Origin: Xenorhabdus khoisanae
GTDB taxonomy: Bacteria; Pseudomonadota; Gammaproteobacteria; Enterobacterales; Enterobacteriaceae
Direction: 5' to 3'
Assembly (NCBI RefSeq): GCF_001037465.1
Contig: NZ_LFCV01000013.1
Span: 17,974-81,973, forward strand
Length of the DNA stretch: 64,000 nt
The notes under the pieces are model-generated. The model was not told where the DNA came from, made no database searches, and was given only the letters and a program-made list of their open reading frames with translations. Positions 1 to 7,879 of the stretch are shown one piece after another. Both the position numbers and the translations under genes were made by a program. Numbering within the stretch: position 1 is the first letter of the stretch; each line of letters starts with the position of its first letter.

Positions 1-196
1 CAACGTATTCAGCATTGACGCCTTCAAACATCGGGACAGTTTTAGCCGCAGCTAAGATACTATCGTAACGTTCTTGTGGATCGTCGATGAACACACCATC
101 CCTGAACTGTGCATGTGCTGCGAACGAAAGGACTTGTGCAGCGCGTTCATTTACGTCTTTCTGACGCTCTTTGAATTCTTTAATATTATTACTCAC
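1..196 (-). CDS. hypothetical protein, N-terminal part (cut by window edge)
   Basis: An open frame reads leftward off the window edge from a GTG at 196, preceded by an AAAAGGG ribosome site about 7 bases upstream. The 65 visible residues begin MSNNIKEFKERQ and are a soluble, partly charged stretch (FIDDPQERYDSILAAA). I do not recognise the family. No stop interrupts the frame and the start is well placed, so it is probably a real gene whose C-terminus lies outside the window. Confidence 0.5.
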   Translation of the reverse strand, partial: MSNNIKEFKERQKDVNERAAQVLSFAAHAQFRDGVFIDDPQERYDSILAAAKTVPMFEGVNAEYV

Positions 197-324
197 CGTA
201 ATGGCCCTTTTCAGAGTGCGAAGATACGGGAGTCAGCTTTTCGACGTGCTTAGGATAGGTTAACTACAATATCCTGCCATAATCCTAACGCCGTGTTTTT
301 TTGTATTTTTTCCAAAAAAAATCA

Positions 325-334
325 TTTAGAATTT
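325..334 (-). promoter_or_regulatory. recurrent AAATTCTAAA motif, copy 1
   Basis: Ten-base motif AAATTCTAAA on the minus strand, followed by a short T tract. It lies between the window-edge gene and the gene at 377. At least seven other intergenic copies occur in the window. The core resembles the TCTAA core of the P1 C1 operator as I remember it. Role as an operator is inference. Confidence 0.4.
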
Positions 335-376
335 TCAGCAGTTAGTCTAATTGAGTTAATAGTAAATAAGGAAATT

Positions 377-793
377 ATGAGCTATCGCGTTTACCTGACA
401 TATGACAACGGTCGCCAGAGTCATCTATACTTCACACGCGACAGAAAGGTGATCCATCAACATATTGAATCCGTGTTGACCGATGCTGATTTGCGCGAAA
501 CAGCGAAAGAAATTGTGCTTGAATACAAAAATAGGCTCTTGTTTAGCTTCAGTATGCGTGATGTGGACGATAAAACGATGGGGAAGATCCCTTGGCCGAA
601 GTTGGGTAAGAAGCGCACCTTGAAAACCCCGAAAATTGCGTCTTTGTCGATGCCGACCCAGATGTATGCGTTCTTACAGGAAATAGGGGGAGGAAGTGCC
701 AGTAAGGGGATTCAGGAGATGTGTCTGGAAAAAATGGGCGATAAAGCCCCGATGGATGACATGTTTTACCATTGGCGTGATAGTTCATCATAA
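377..793 (+). CDS. hypothetical protein, 138 aa
   Basis: The frame is open from 293, but the ATG at 377 has AAGGAAATT just upstream and gives a natural N-terminus (MSYRVYLTYDNGRQSHLYF). The product is soluble and rich in charged residues, with a middle section PWPKLGKKRTLKTPK. No signal peptide or known catalytic motif is visible and I do not recognise the family. It lies downstream of motif copy 1. Confidence 0.6.
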   Translation: MSYRVYLTYDNGRQSHLYFTRDRKVIHQHIESVLTDADLRETAKEIVLEYKNRLLFSFSMRDVDDKTMGKIPWPKLGKKRTLKTPKIASLSMPTQMYAFLQEIGGGSASKGIQEMCLEKMGDKAPMDDMFYHWRDSSS

Positions 794-997
794 GTGCGGG
801 CCGTTAATGGATAAATACTGCAACATGCTCGGCATGGCTCAGGATCACAGCGGATTGAACCGACAGACAAATCTTCCAGCCTAAAATACCGGCTATGATA
901 GAAATGCCCACATGATGATTCAGTTGGTATAGAGTTAACTTTCATGTGTTATATCTACAAAAGCAAATCAGAAAACAACAAAACGAAGGGGCTATAA

Positions 998-1273
998 ATG
1001 GAAGACAGGCTAAAATTTAAAGCGTTTATTCAGAGACATGACCCAGAGTTCGTTGAGTTTTGGGATTGGAAGGCCGGTAATCTTCTTAAAGAGAAAGTCG
1101 AAGAGAAGATAGATCTATTAAGCCCAGGTGAAAAACACATGCTTAAATTTTATCTTGGTGTTTGGACGCGTGATAATGAATATAATTTCGATTTTATTCA
1201 AGCCATGCGTTACCTCGATGACAAACATTCCTCTGCTATTCGTGAATGGGTGAATAACCCGATCTGGCCTTAA
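998..1273 (+). CDS. stand-alone C-terminal domain related to the Xre protein at 15685
   Basis: A 91-residue protein from ATG 998; the best upstream purine run (AACGAAGGGG) is moderate. It aligns end to end with the C-terminal half of the repressor-like protein at 15685-16215: both contain an EFW-W motif, an LS-EK segment, F-VWT and a C-terminal FWP or IWP. The helix-turn-helix half is missing here. It could compete for dimerisation with the full-length repressor, or be the remnant of a second repressor. Function is inference; the sequence relation is directly visible. Confidence 0.6.
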   Translation: MEDRLKFKAFIQRHDPEFVEFWDWKAGNLLKEKVEEKIDLLSPGEKHMLKFYLGVWTRDNEYNFDFIQAMRYLDDKHSSAIREWVNNPIWP

Positions 1274-1341
1274 TAAGTTAGCTCAGGCTGAATCAGTCAT
1301 ATAGGGATCGGTTCCGGTAGGGGGCGATCCCGATTATTGCT

Positions 1342-1560
1342 TTATTTCTGAATCTTTCCCTCGTATCGACTCGGCCAGATTTCTGACGGATGCACGCCGA
1401 TATGTTCTGCAATGAGCCGCTGGCCTTTCGGATAGCGACGGTGTATAGCATTTTGTAACGTCGCTGAACTCAAACCAGATCGGCGTGATAACTCAGATAA
1501 ACTGATCCCTGTTTTGCGTACTGCGGCTACAATATCAGCGGGATGCCAATCACTCTTCAT
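1342..1560 (-). CDS. Ner/Nlp-type winged helix-turn-helix regulator
   Basis: A 72-residue protein beginning MKSDWHPADIVAAVRK. The pattern DWHPADI--A-R--G-SL--LSR--GLS---L-NA-HR-YPKG----A---G--P-EIWPSRY matches the small Ner/Nlp DNA-binding family of phage Mu-type regulators and host SfsB, which are of similar size. Ner proteins repress early phage promoters. It lies between the 91-residue domain gene and the Xre regulator at 1854, so this end of the element holds several regulators. The target site is not identified. Confidence 0.8.
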   Translation of the reverse strand: MKSDWHPADIVAAVRKTGISLSELSRRSGLSSATLQNAIHRRYPKGQRLIAEHIGVHPSEIWPSRYEGKIQK

Positions 1561-1853
1561 AATCAGCCCTTATTTTAGCGTCATTAATGAATATTCCAGA
1601 ATAAGTGTAGCCAGTAACCGATAAAATGGTAAAACGCCCATTTCCCCGAACGCCGCCTAAAGATAATGTAGAGATAAAATAGGTTTAAACAGCAGGGAAA
1701 TGCGAGTCGTTACCCATCGCATCTTGTTAAATTTTTCTGCCAAAAAGTCCATGAAATGAAAAAGGTCACATTGATATTATTTTCTACAATTGATATCTAT
1801 AAAAGAGTAAATCGATAGTAATACCTTAATTTTAGGCAGTTATGGGAGATCTT

Positions 1854-2249
1854 ATGGTTCATTCTATTTGTAGAAATGTAGGTGAACGTATCAGAAAACA
1901 GCGAAAAAAGAAGGGGGTAACAACCCAATATTTGGCTGAAAGAATGGGCCTTTCCCAACAGCAAGTAGCTAGGTTTGAGAAAGGGATCAATAAAATCAAT
2001 GTGGGTTATCTTGCTATAATCGCCCGTGAATTAAATACGCCTATTAGCTGGTTTTTTTCCGATTGTTATGCTGACTTAGAAGATAAAGATTTCCCTTCTA
2101 ATTTAGCAGGCAGTGAAACCAGTATTACTTCATATGAACTGGCGAAAGATGTAGAGCTAAAAGAACAAATTGATCAAATTTGGTCGAGATTAACATATAA
2201 GCAACGTCGAACTCTGATATTACGTTTGAATGAGTTACTCAATGACTAA
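1854..2249 (+). CDS. Xre-family (lambda repressor-like) transcription regulator
   Basis: A 131-residue protein. ATG 1854 is preferred over 1842 because GGGAG lies just before it. Residues 5-65 form a canonical HTH_3 domain (GERIRKQRKKKGVTTQYLAERMGLSQQQVARFEKG). A short acidic tail follows. The N-terminal domain is clearly related to that of the regulator at 15685 (both have SQQQ--R-E-G-NKI and P--WFF). The C-terminal tail differs. Likely a repressor or immunity regulator of the element. The gene is followed by two strong palindromes and converges with the spanin genes. Confidence 0.85.
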   Translation: MVHSICRNVGERIRKQRKKKGVTTQYLAERMGLSQQQVARFEKGINKINVGYLAIIARELNTPISWFFSDCYADLEDKDFPSNLAGSETSITSYELAKDVELKEQIDQIWSRLTYKQRRTLILRLNELLND

Positions 2250-2267
2250 TATCGGTATTGCTGATTT

Positions 2268-2293
2268 TAGTATAAATACCAGTATTTATACTA
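2268..2293. terminator. palindrome after the Xre gene
   Basis: Perfect 11-base arms TAGTATAAATA and TATTTATACTA with a 4-base loop, 18 bases after the stop of the regulator. It is AT-rich and has no T-run, so it could be a weak bidirectional terminator between convergent genes or an operator. Confidence 0.4.
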
Positions 2294-2346
2294 TCAGCAT
2301 AATTCTACTCATAGACATTGACAACCGAATAATCCTAATCTCAATG

Positions 2347-2376
2347 AGTACTAAATCAGGAACAAGATTTAGTACT
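2347..2376. terminator. second palindrome between convergent genes
   Basis: Perfect 11-base arms AGTACTAAATC and GATTTAGTACT around an 8-base loop. It lies about 55 bases after the first palindrome and about 100 bases before the 3-prime end of the Rz1 gene. Terminator or protein-binding site. Confidence 0.4.
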
Positions 2377-2478
2377 TGTAGACACAACGGCTAATCAGTG
2401 CGTAGCCAGAGCTTTATAGAAATTAGGGTTGTCTTGGATGATAGCTAACACCTTTGCTGCGAGTCCTGTCGGAGACAG

Positions 2479-2778
2479 TTATAGCTTCGCATTCATCTCA
2501 TTTGTTCGTTGATTCTTACTATTACACTCTGCCAGCGACCGCCTAACTTTTTCCTTATAAACCACATTATCCCCCCAAAGCGCCGTGTTGTCGGCTGGTA
2601 GGGTACACATCACCGCTTTTATAGCGGGTGGTCGTTTAGTTTCCATCCGCTTTTCAACCACCATAACGCCGGTTGAAGTCGGCTGTGCGTTGGTGTTGCA
2701 ACCGGATAATGTCATCAGGCATACGCTGATTAGCGCACTGAGCATGAGCCAGCATGGTTTTAAATTGTCTGATAGCAC
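2479..2778 (-). CDS. o-spanin (Rz1-like outer-membrane lipoprotein)
   Basis: Up to 99 residues in the +1 frame relative to Rz and overlapping its 3-prime end, the classic Rz/Rz1 arrangement. Residues 12-26 are a hydrophobic signal ending in lipobox LSGC, so the mature protein starts at the cysteine and sits in the inner leaflet of the outer membrane. The GTG start at 2778 is the longest choice; an ATG at 2745 would give a shorter signal. With Rz it would fuse the two membranes in the last step of lysis. The mature part has few prolines compared with lambda Rz1. Confidence 0.8.
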   Translation of the reverse strand: MLSDNLKPCWLMLSALISVCLMTLSGCNTNAQPTSTGVMVVEKRMETKRPPAIKAVMCTLPADNTALWGDNVVYKEKVRRSLAECNSKNQRTNEMNAKL

Positions 2779-3106
2779 TATTACTTTCCTCTTGTTGCTG
2801 CTTAATTTCTTTCTCTAAATTTTTCTGAGATTCTTCTAATTCAATTAACCGGTTATCGCGTGCGGCAATATCACCATTCAGGAGGCGTATATTTTCATTT
2901 TGAGAACCGATAACGGTTTTTAGGCTGTTATTCTCATTGGATAATACAGAATTAGCCTTATTTAGCGCTGTAACACTCTTTGTGAGGCTTTCGTATTTGC
3001 TGTAGGCAAGATATCCGCCAAGACAGAGAGCACCCAGTATCATGCCAATGCAGCCGAATTTGAGTGATTTTACGGTAGAAAATGGACTCATCCCGCCAAG
3101 TAACAT
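2654..3106 (-). CDS. i-spanin (Rz-like)
   Basis: A 150-residue type II membrane protein. ATG 3106 has GGAGCC upstream. Residues 15-35 are one transmembrane helix (CIGMILGALCLGGYLAY). Residues 36-125 are a long coiled coil (repeated N-L, E-S-KNLEKEIKQQQEE), followed by a basic C-terminus. This is the standard Rz plan: inner-membrane anchor, periplasmic coiled coil, C-terminal contact with the lipoprotein partner. It follows the DUF7217-like gene by 8 bases and belongs to the leftward cluster. Confidence 0.85.
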   Translation of the reverse strand: MLLGGMSPFSTVKSLKFGCIGMILGALCLGGYLAYSKYESLTKSVTALNKANSVLSNENNSLKTVIGSQNENIRLLNGDIAARDNRLIELEESQKNLEKEIKQQQEESNSAIRQFKTMLAHAQCANQRMPDDIIRLQHQRTADFNRRYGG

Positions 3107-3114
3107 GATGGCTC

Positions 3115-3861
3115 CTATGACAATGCCGAAATGACAGATGCAGGCGTCACTGCTTTTAAGGCATCAACCATGACAGGGCTTTCAATCAAACCGGAAATGA
3201 TTGAAACGCTGACGGCATCACTAAAGGATTTTTGCGCGTGATTGGCAGAATCATTAGCCTGAGTTGCTAATCGATTAATGGCCTCCGTTGCTTTATTCAG
3301 GCTGTCCAGCGAACGTGCTAATGCTTCGGCGGCGTGGTTAAGCCTGCTCGTCTGCTCGTCAGTCAGTCTTGAAACAAGACCACCAGCCCCAAGGCTATTA
3401 GCCAAGATTGGATTGATCTCATCCATTGCCGCCTTGATATCGCCAGTTTGGATGCCTGCAACAAGCTGGTTTTGTACGGTGGTGATTTCGGTATCAGCAA
3501 TAGCCTCAATCAAATGAAATGGGGTACTGTCAGGTAAAAGGTTGCCTTTTAAATAACATGTCCAGCCAATCCGCATTTGGATCAATTGGGACGGATTTTG
3601 ATAGCTATTGATTGCATTATGGAAAGCATTTGCCGCGTTTGCAGAAACCGTTAATTTGCCGATGGCATCAGTGATCTTGCTCAAGGCGTGAGTTACTGAC
3701 GCTGGATAGGTCGTTTCCTTCTTCACGAGTTTACGAAGCGATGAGGCTTTTTCGATGGCACTGGCTGCTGTCGATTTGGATATGGTCAGTGCGGCTGGTG
3801 GGTGTAGTCCTTCAGCGCCCAACGCCCTGAATGCGGCGATTTGTTTTTCATTGTCTAACAT
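3115..3861 (-). CDS. phage protein downstream of PAAR gene (DUF7217-like)
   Basis: A 248-residue protein, mostly alpha-helical and Ala/Ser/Thr rich, with no signal peptide. Residues 1-60 include LHPPAALTISKSTAASAIEKA. The C-terminal third is a predicted helical repeat (AEALARSLDSLNKATEAINRL). It starts 1 base after the PAAR stop, so the two are translationally coupled. The position fits a family of tail-associated proteins found next to PAAR genes; the family name is from memory. It may be loaded on, or help assemble, the spike tip. Function unproven. Confidence 0.55.
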   Translation of the reverse strand: MLDNEKQIAAFRALGAEGLHPPAALTISKSTAASAIEKASSLRKLVKKETTYPASVTHALSKITDAIGKLTVSANAANAFHNAINSYQNPSQLIQMRIGWTCYLKGNLLPDSTPFHLIEAIADTEITTVQNQLVAGIQTGDIKAAMDEINPILANSLGAGGLVSRLTDEQTSRLNHAAEALARSLDSLNKATEAINRLATQANDSANHAQKSFSDAVSVSIISGLIESPVMVDALKAVTPASVISALS

Positions 3862-3862
3862 A

Positions 3863-4147
3863 TTAACTCACCTTAAAAGAAGCGTCCCCAGACACCACAA
3901 CAGAGCCACACGAAACCGGATCATCAACACAACAAATGGCTTTCCCGTTCACCGTAAACCACGGTCTTGTGCTGATGGCTGTTCCATTATGCGTACTGTT
4001 ACTATCAGAGTGATCAGGAAATACATTCCCGTCTACAAGCACAGGAATACCATTGATTTTTACCAGAGCTTCACCTTCAGATGAAGGGCGGGGCGGAAAT
4101 CCACCGTGCCCGGAACAAATCGAATTCTGAGTACCAACGGCTGACAT
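3863..4147 (-). CDS. PAAR-like spike-tip protein
   Basis: A 94-residue protein starting at ATG 4147, chosen because GGAAGG precedes it and the upstream frame overlaps the dam stop. Glycine- and proline-rich beta segments (CSGHGGFPPRPSSEGE, VNGIPVLVDGNVFPDHSDSN, VDDPVSCGS) are typical of PAAR cones, with repeated His and Cys positions able to hold a metal ion. PAAR proteins sharpen the tip of contractile tails and type VI spikes. Here it most likely caps the spike made by the gene at 7880. Confidence 0.8.
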   Translation of the reverse strand: MSAVGTQNSICSGHGGFPPRPSSEGEALVKINGIPVLVDGNVFPDHSDSNSTHNGTAISTRPWFTVNGKAICCVDDPVSCGSVVVSGDASFKVS

Positions 4148-4149
4148 GT

Positions 4150-4992
4150 TTAACCTTCCATAAAACAAATGAGATCGCTTATTGCACCACGAGTTGCACT
4201 TTTACAACTTATCGTTCTGCGCGCATTGAGCGGATGTATTTTGAATCTCAGGGACTCGTACATTTCACGGATTTTTGGCGCTGAACTATTGGTCATGACG
4301 ATATGCGCCCCACGTTGATGAGCATGAACCAGTTCGTTTGCCAGTGTGCATTGATCTTGGAATGTGAATCCACCCGCGACATAGTTTGTGAATCCGGTCG
4401 TGTCTGGCAGGGGTTCATAGGGCGGATCGCAAAATATCACATCTCCGGCCCCGGCACGGCGGATCGTGTCACTATAGTGGGCATGGGAAAATTCACAGCG
4501 GGGCGCAATGGAGGCAAAATGCGTTAGCTCCGCTTTAGGGAAATAAGGCGGTTTTTTGTAACGGCCATAGGCAACGTTATATTTTCCGTTTCGGTTATAT
4601 CGGGTCAATCCGTTAAAACAGTGGCGGTTTAAGTACAAAAACGCCGCTGCCCGTTCCAATGATGTATAGCTCATGGCATTGAATTTTGCCCGCACATCCA
4701 GAAAGGCTTCTTGACTCTTGTTTTGCTTAAAAAAGCACTCTGCTTTATCGATCAGCACTTCATTGCTGGTGGTGGCTACCTGATAGAGATTAATCAGATC
4801 ACGGTTAATATCTGCCAGTAGGTAACGCTCAAACCCCCCCGCATTCAGGAACACAGAGCCACCCCCGACAAAGGGCTCAATCAGGCGATTCCGGTGGGGC
4901 AAACGATGAAGGATTTGCTTGAGTACAGCATATTTTCCCCCCGCCCACTTCAGAAAAGGGCGATTGTATTCATTCACGGCTGGTTTACACAT
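4150..4992 (-). CDS. dam: Dam-type N6-adenine DNA methyltransferase (D12 class)
   Basis: A 280-residue enzyme, the usual Dam length. Start ATG 4992 overlaps the 3-prime end of rdgC. Motifs in order: FLKWAGGK (S-adenosylmethionine site, residues 13-20), EPFVGGGSVF (motif I), DINRDLI, a NRHCFNGLTRYN stretch that contacts target DNA in Dam enzymes, and the catalytic FCDPPYEPL (motif IV). It should methylate adenine in GATC. That fits the element well, since both the replication origin and the candidate pac site contain clustered GATC. P1 also carries its own Dam. Confidence 0.92.
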   Translation of the reverse strand: MCKPAVNEYNRPFLKWAGGKYAVLKQILHRLPHRNRLIEPFVGGGSVFLNAGGFERYLLADINRDLINLYQVATTSNEVLIDKAECFFKQNKSQEAFLDVRAKFNAMSYTSLERAAAFLYLNRHCFNGLTRYNRNGKYNVAYGRYKKPPYFPKAELTHFASIAPRCEFSHAHYSDTIRRAGAGDVIFCDPPYEPLPDTTGFTNYVAGGFTFQDQCTLANELVHAHQRGAHIVMTNSSAPKIREMYESLRFKIHPLNARRTISCKSATRGAISDLICFMEG

Positions 4993-5917
4993 TGTCCTTC
5001 CCTGCATTCAGCAAGCCACCCATGGCATTAAAAATGATGTTGTAGGCAATGCGTAGCTCATTCACCATTAAGATGAAATCTGCGTATTCGCGGGATAACT
5101 CGTCTTCTTCAGCATTATTTTGCGTTGAAAATTCATCACCAAACTGGAGTTTTTTGAATTTGCATGAATCGGTGAGTTCTAAATCAAATCCGAATTGCGT
5201 CTTAACATGAATGCCAAGTGTGCAAACCTGACGGCCTTGATCTAACAGGATGGATACGGCTTCATCGTTGGTCAGCATATCTTCTTTGTTGAAACGGACT
5301 TCCCCATCGTCATAAATCAGATCGGCTTTTTTTATCTTTTCACTGAGGCGTAATTGGGCCGGAAGGGTATCCGCCTCTTTTAACCAGCCAGTCATCACCC
5401 GTTTAAATGGATTTGCGGTTGCAATAGGGATAACAGGCAGTGAGCCAAGTGTGCGGCGCAAAAGTGCGAGTACATGCTCCGCTGTACGGGGGGAGGTGGT
5501 ATCTATTGAGATTAAACCGTTATCAATGTCAATCCATATTTGAAGGGTACTTCGCTTCGGGAATGCACGAGGTAACAGTTCCTGGATAACGTCATCTTTG
5601 ATTTGAGCTATTTCAGTACGGCGTAACTTGCGACATTGCACAGACTCGAATTTATCACGCTTTGCATGAAGGTGTTCTTTGATAATTGCGGCTGGGAGGT
5701 CTTTACTCTCTCTCTCGGCCACAATAAGCAGGTTATTGCCGTGAACAAACATCGCTGGACGATCATCATCCATCAACCAGCCGATACGGGAAGCATCATG
5801 CGGGCCACAAGGAGAAAAAGCAAAATGCGGAATAAGGGCACGTAATTCATCTTCAGTGAGGTTTGGCACTTCTCGTGATAACTGGTAGATGAGCGCGTTT
5901 TTAAAAACCTTGAACAT
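4985..5917 (-). CDS. rdgC: RdgC-like recombination-associated DNA-binding protein
   Basis: A 310-residue protein from ATG 5917, the normal RdgC length. Conserved features include the N-terminal MFKVFKNALIYQL, FSPCGPHDASRIGW, the SRE-region KEHL, IWIDIDNGLI, TSPRTAEHVLALLRRTLGSLP and the C-terminal FILMVNEL. RdgC forms a ring around double-stranded DNA and modulates RecA. P1 encodes such a homologue (HrdC). It is the first gene of the leftward rdgC-dam-PAAR-spanin cluster and has motif copy 2 about 60 bases upstream of the start. Confidence 0.92.
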   Translation of the reverse strand: MFKVFKNALIYQLSREVPNLTEDELRALIPHFAFSPCGPHDASRIGWLMDDDRPAMFVHGNNLLIVAERESKDLPAAIIKEHLHAKRDKFESVQCRKLRRTEIAQIKDDVIQELLPRAFPKRSTLQIWIDIDNGLISIDTTSPRTAEHVLALLRRTLGSLPVIPIATANPFKRVMTGWLKEADTLPAQLRLSEKIKKADLIYDDGEVRFNKEDMLTNDEAVSILLDQGRQVCTLGIHVKTQFGFDLELTDSCKFKKLQFGDEFSTQNNAEEDELSREYADFILMVNELRIAYNIIFNAMGGLLNAGKDNV

Positions 5918-5973
5918 CAAAGTGATACCTATTTAGCCATTTGGGTATCGATTGTAACAAAAATAAAAAAGTA

Positions 5974-5983
5974 TTTAGAATTT
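5974..5983 (-). promoter_or_regulatory. recurrent AAATTCTAAA motif, copy 2
   Basis: AAATTCTAAA on the minus strand, followed by a T tract. It lies in the divergent region between rdgC (leftward) and the higBA unit (rightward). Same family as copies near 325, 15215, 27190, 34103, 36053, 36087 and 50636. Confidence 0.45.
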
Positions 5984-6019
5984 TGTGTAATGGTAAAACA
6001 CATAACCATTTTCTTACAG

Positions 6020-6072
6020 TTTACATCTTGTAAACCATGACGCTCAGTGTTACAGTGTTTACATTATGTAAA
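6020..6072 (+). promoter_or_regulatory. paired operator of the higBA unit
   Basis: Two near-identical 15-base palindromes, TTTACATCTTGTAAA at 6020 and TTTACATTATGTAAA at 6058, lie directly upstream of the broken higB reading frame. Paired short palindromes fit autoregulation by the HigA protein. Binding is inference. Confidence 0.65.
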
Positions 6073-6086
6073 CGGAGTGGGTGGGT

Positions 6087-6333
6087 ATGCACGTTATTTC
6101 CAAGGAGCCATTTGATAAAGAATTTTGATAGTCCTATGGAGCTACAAAAACTGTTTCCTCGCCTTGATAATTTTAAATACAGAAATAAATGGTGGGTAAT
6201 AGACATAGGTGGGAACAACTTACGTATGATCGCCTATATCAATTTCACAAATAAACGCTTCTACGTTAAGCACATAGCCACCCACAAAGAGTATGATAAA
6301 TTAACAAAGAAATATCGGGAGACAAAAGAATGA
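6087..6333 (+). pseudogene. higB: HigB toxin, inactivated by internal deletion and frameshift
   Basis: ATG 6087, behind GGAG, starts the expected HigB N-terminus (MHVISKEPFDKEF) but meets TGA at 6126 after 13 codons. The rest of HigB continues in another frame from about 6117 (KNFDSPMELQKLFPRLDNF, then IGGNNLRMIAY and the C-terminal THKEYD). In intact HigB proteins about 20 more residues separate these parts, so a deletion has removed the middle and shifted the frame. HigB is a ribosome-dependent mRNA endonuclease. The surviving C-terminal part is well conserved, so the damage is recent. A 98-residue frame spanning the C-terminal part has an unnatural N-terminus. Confidence 0.75.
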
Positions 6334-6749
6334 TAAGAGAACCTGCCAAAGCCATTCAAGCAGCTACAGCCTTGGTTGCCGCTATTCCCTTTTTAGGAAA
6401 TAGCGCTTCTGAAAATGACTACAGAGATGCGCTGGCAATGGTTGAATATCTCATCGAAAATGATGCTGAGAGTCCATTGATCGATATATTGGCTGCAAAA
6501 ATAGCGGAGTATGAAAACAATAGCGAACATTTTGCTGAGTTTAACAAAGCAGTTGAAAATATGCCTACTGGCGTAGCTGCTTTGCGTGTATTGATGGATC
6601 AGCATGGCCTGTCGTACTCAGATTTGAAAAAAGAGATTGGCTCAAAATCACTTATCAGCCAAATTTTTTCTGGCAAACGCTCATTAACTATTGCACATAT
6701 TAAGGCACTTTCCGAACGTTTTGATGTGAAGCCAGATATCTTTCTCTGA
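6330..6749 (+). CDS. higA: HigA-family antitoxin (helix-turn-helix)
   Basis: A 139-residue protein whose ATG overlaps the end of the higB remnant by 4 bases. Residues 1-75 are the helical HigA N-terminal part (ALAMVEYLIENDAESPLIDILAAKI). Residues 80-139 are an Xre-type helix-turn-helix ending FDVKPDIFL. It normally binds HigB and represses the operon through the palindromes at 6020-6072. Because its toxin is broken, it may now act only as a free antitoxin against HigB elsewhere in the cell, or as a regulator. Confidence 0.85.
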   Translation: MIREPAKAIQAATALVAAIPFLGNSASENDYRDALAMVEYLIENDAESPLIDILAAKIAEYENNSEHFAEFNKAVENMPTGVAALRVLMDQHGLSYSDLKKEIGSKSLISQIFSGKRSLTIAHIKALSERFDVKPDIFL

Positions 6750-6785
6750 GAGAAGATAAGCCTTAAATAAGCAGGAGAAAAAATT

Positions 6786-7037
6786 ATGACTAAAAATGAA
6801 AAGCAGTTTGTTGAAGATATGATTCGCCAGCGCGGTATAGACTTTGTGCGTATTGGCATGATGGTCGAGGTGTATGGTGATATTGGGACTATTACCGGTA
6901 TGAATAGTAGTGCAAACCTTGATGTTGTTTTTGCTAATCAACAGAAATATGGCAAGCACTCGCATAACTGCCACCCTACAGCCAATATTAAATATTTTGA
7001 TAATCAAGGTAAGGTCATTGCCTCTTATCCTGAATAA
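6786..7037 (+). CDS. hypothetical protein, 83 aa
   Basis: ATG 6786 has AGGAGA 8 bases upstream. The central part (FVRIGMMVEVYGDIGTITG) looks like a small beta-barrel of the KOW/SH3 kind, followed by NLDVVFANQQKYGKHSHNCHP. I recognise no named family. It follows higA by 36 bases and may share its transcript. Confidence 0.6.
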   Translation: MTKNEKQFVEDMIRQRGIDFVRIGMMVEVYGDIGTITGMNSSANLDVVFANQQKYGKHSHNCHPTANIKYFDNQGKVIASYPE

Positions 7038-7051
7038 ATCCCTATTAGCGG

Positions 7052-7111
7052 TGACTTCCCCCTGAGATTTTATTGTCGTTTTGCCGCCTTATTCAGAAAA
7101 AAATCACCGGT
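7052..7111. repeat. duplicated 60-bp fragment of the spike gene 3-prime end (left copy)
   Basis: Matches 7939-7999 almost exactly (one small indel and substitution). The right copy is coding sequence of the spike gene (residues around GGKTTIKSQGEVIVES). The left copy has no reading frame of its own. The two copies bracket mazEF. Confidence 0.85.
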
Positions 7112-7126
7112 CGAGTATCGACAAAG

Positions 7127-7172
7127 TTGACACTTAAAATTACAATTGATAGTGTATCTTCATTGTTGATAC
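7127..7172 (+). promoter_or_regulatory. mazEF promoter and operator
   Basis: TTGACA (7127) and TAGTGT (7150) are separated by 17 bases. A palindrome GTATC-N9-GATAC (7154-7172) overlaps the start region. This fits autorepression by the MazE-MazF complex. Confidence 0.6.
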
Positions 7173-7187
7173 ATTGAGGGTTTAAAA

Positions 7188-7433
7188 ATGGCACAAGTAG
7201 TCGTGAAAAAATGGGGCAACAGCCCATCAGTACGCCTTCCGGTAGCTATCATGCAAGCTGCCTCACTAAATGTTGATGATATTGTTGATATTGCTGTCGA
7301 AGATGGGCGAATTATTATTATTCCAGTAAAGGCGAAAGAGTATTCTCTCGATACGCTATTAGCCGGAATCACACCGGAAAACATTCATGAAAAAATGGAT
7401 TTTGGTTTTCCAGTGGGTAAGGAATTGATCTGA
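7188..7433 (+). CDS. mazE: MazE/PemI-family antitoxin
   Basis: An 81-residue protein. The N-terminal half is an AbrB/SpoVT-type swapped-hairpin DNA-binding domain (VVVKKWGNSPSVRLPVAIM, then VDIAVEDGRIIIIPV). The acidic C-terminus would wrap MazF. Its TGA overlaps the mazF ATG (TGATG), so the two are translated together. Mobile in origin: the pair lies between two copies of a spike-gene fragment. Confidence 0.9.
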   Translation: MAQVVVKKWGNSPSVRLPVAIMQAASLNVDDIVDIAVEDGRIIIIPVKAKEYSLDTLLAGITPENIHEKMDFGFPVGKELI

Positions 7434-7765
7434 TGGTTTCTCGTTTTGTGCCCGATTCCGGCGATATTATCTGGATTGACTTTGATCCAGTGACTGGACA
7501 CGAACAGGGAGGCCATCGCCCCGCAGTAGTGCTGAGTCCATTTGCATATAACAATAAAGTGGGGTTACTCCTCTGTGTTCCTTGCACCACAAAGGCAAAA
7601 AACTATCCTTTTGAAGTTGAACTGTCAGGAAGCCGTGATAGTGTCGCCTTAGCCGACCAAGTAACATGCGTTGATTGGCGAGCCAGAACAGTGACAAAGA
7701 AAGGTCATGTTAATTCTTCAGAACTGGAAGACATAAGAGCTAAAGCAAAAGCGCTTATCGGATAA
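7433..7765 (+). CDS. mazF: MazF/PemK-family mRNA endonuclease toxin
   Basis: A 110-residue protein with the MazF fold signature: GDIIWIDFDPVTGHEQGGHRPAVVLS at residues 10-35 (the conserved D-P--G-EQ-G-RP motif), LLLCVPCTT and a C-terminal VDWRAR. It cleaves single-stranded RNA at short sequence motifs. Catalytic residues look intact, so the pair may act as a plasmid addiction or phage-defence module. Confidence 0.92.
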   Translation: MVSRFVPDSGDIIWIDFDPVTGHEQGGHRPAVVLSPFAYNNKVGLLLCVPCTTKAKNYPFEVELSGSRDSVALADQVTCVDWRARTVTKKGHVNSSELEDIRAKAKALIG

Positions 7766-7807
7766 CGGGGTTTTTTATACCGGCTGACAAATGCGGGAGA
7801 AATAGGA

Positions 7808-7835
7808 GGGTTGACGCTCAGTGGAACGTCAACCC
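7808..7835. terminator. hairpin between mazF and the tail operon
   Basis: Arms GGGTTGACG and CGTCAACCC around a 10-base loop, in the gap between convergent mazF and the spike gene. No long T-run follows on either side, so it is a weak bidirectional terminator candidate. Confidence 0.5.
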
Positions 7836-7879
7836 CTATCTGAATGGCGGGTAATGCTTCAATATGGGGTCATTAACTT

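Noticed and set aside
5636..5845. Frames opposite rdgC and dam
   Set aside because: Shadow frames of well-recognised genes.
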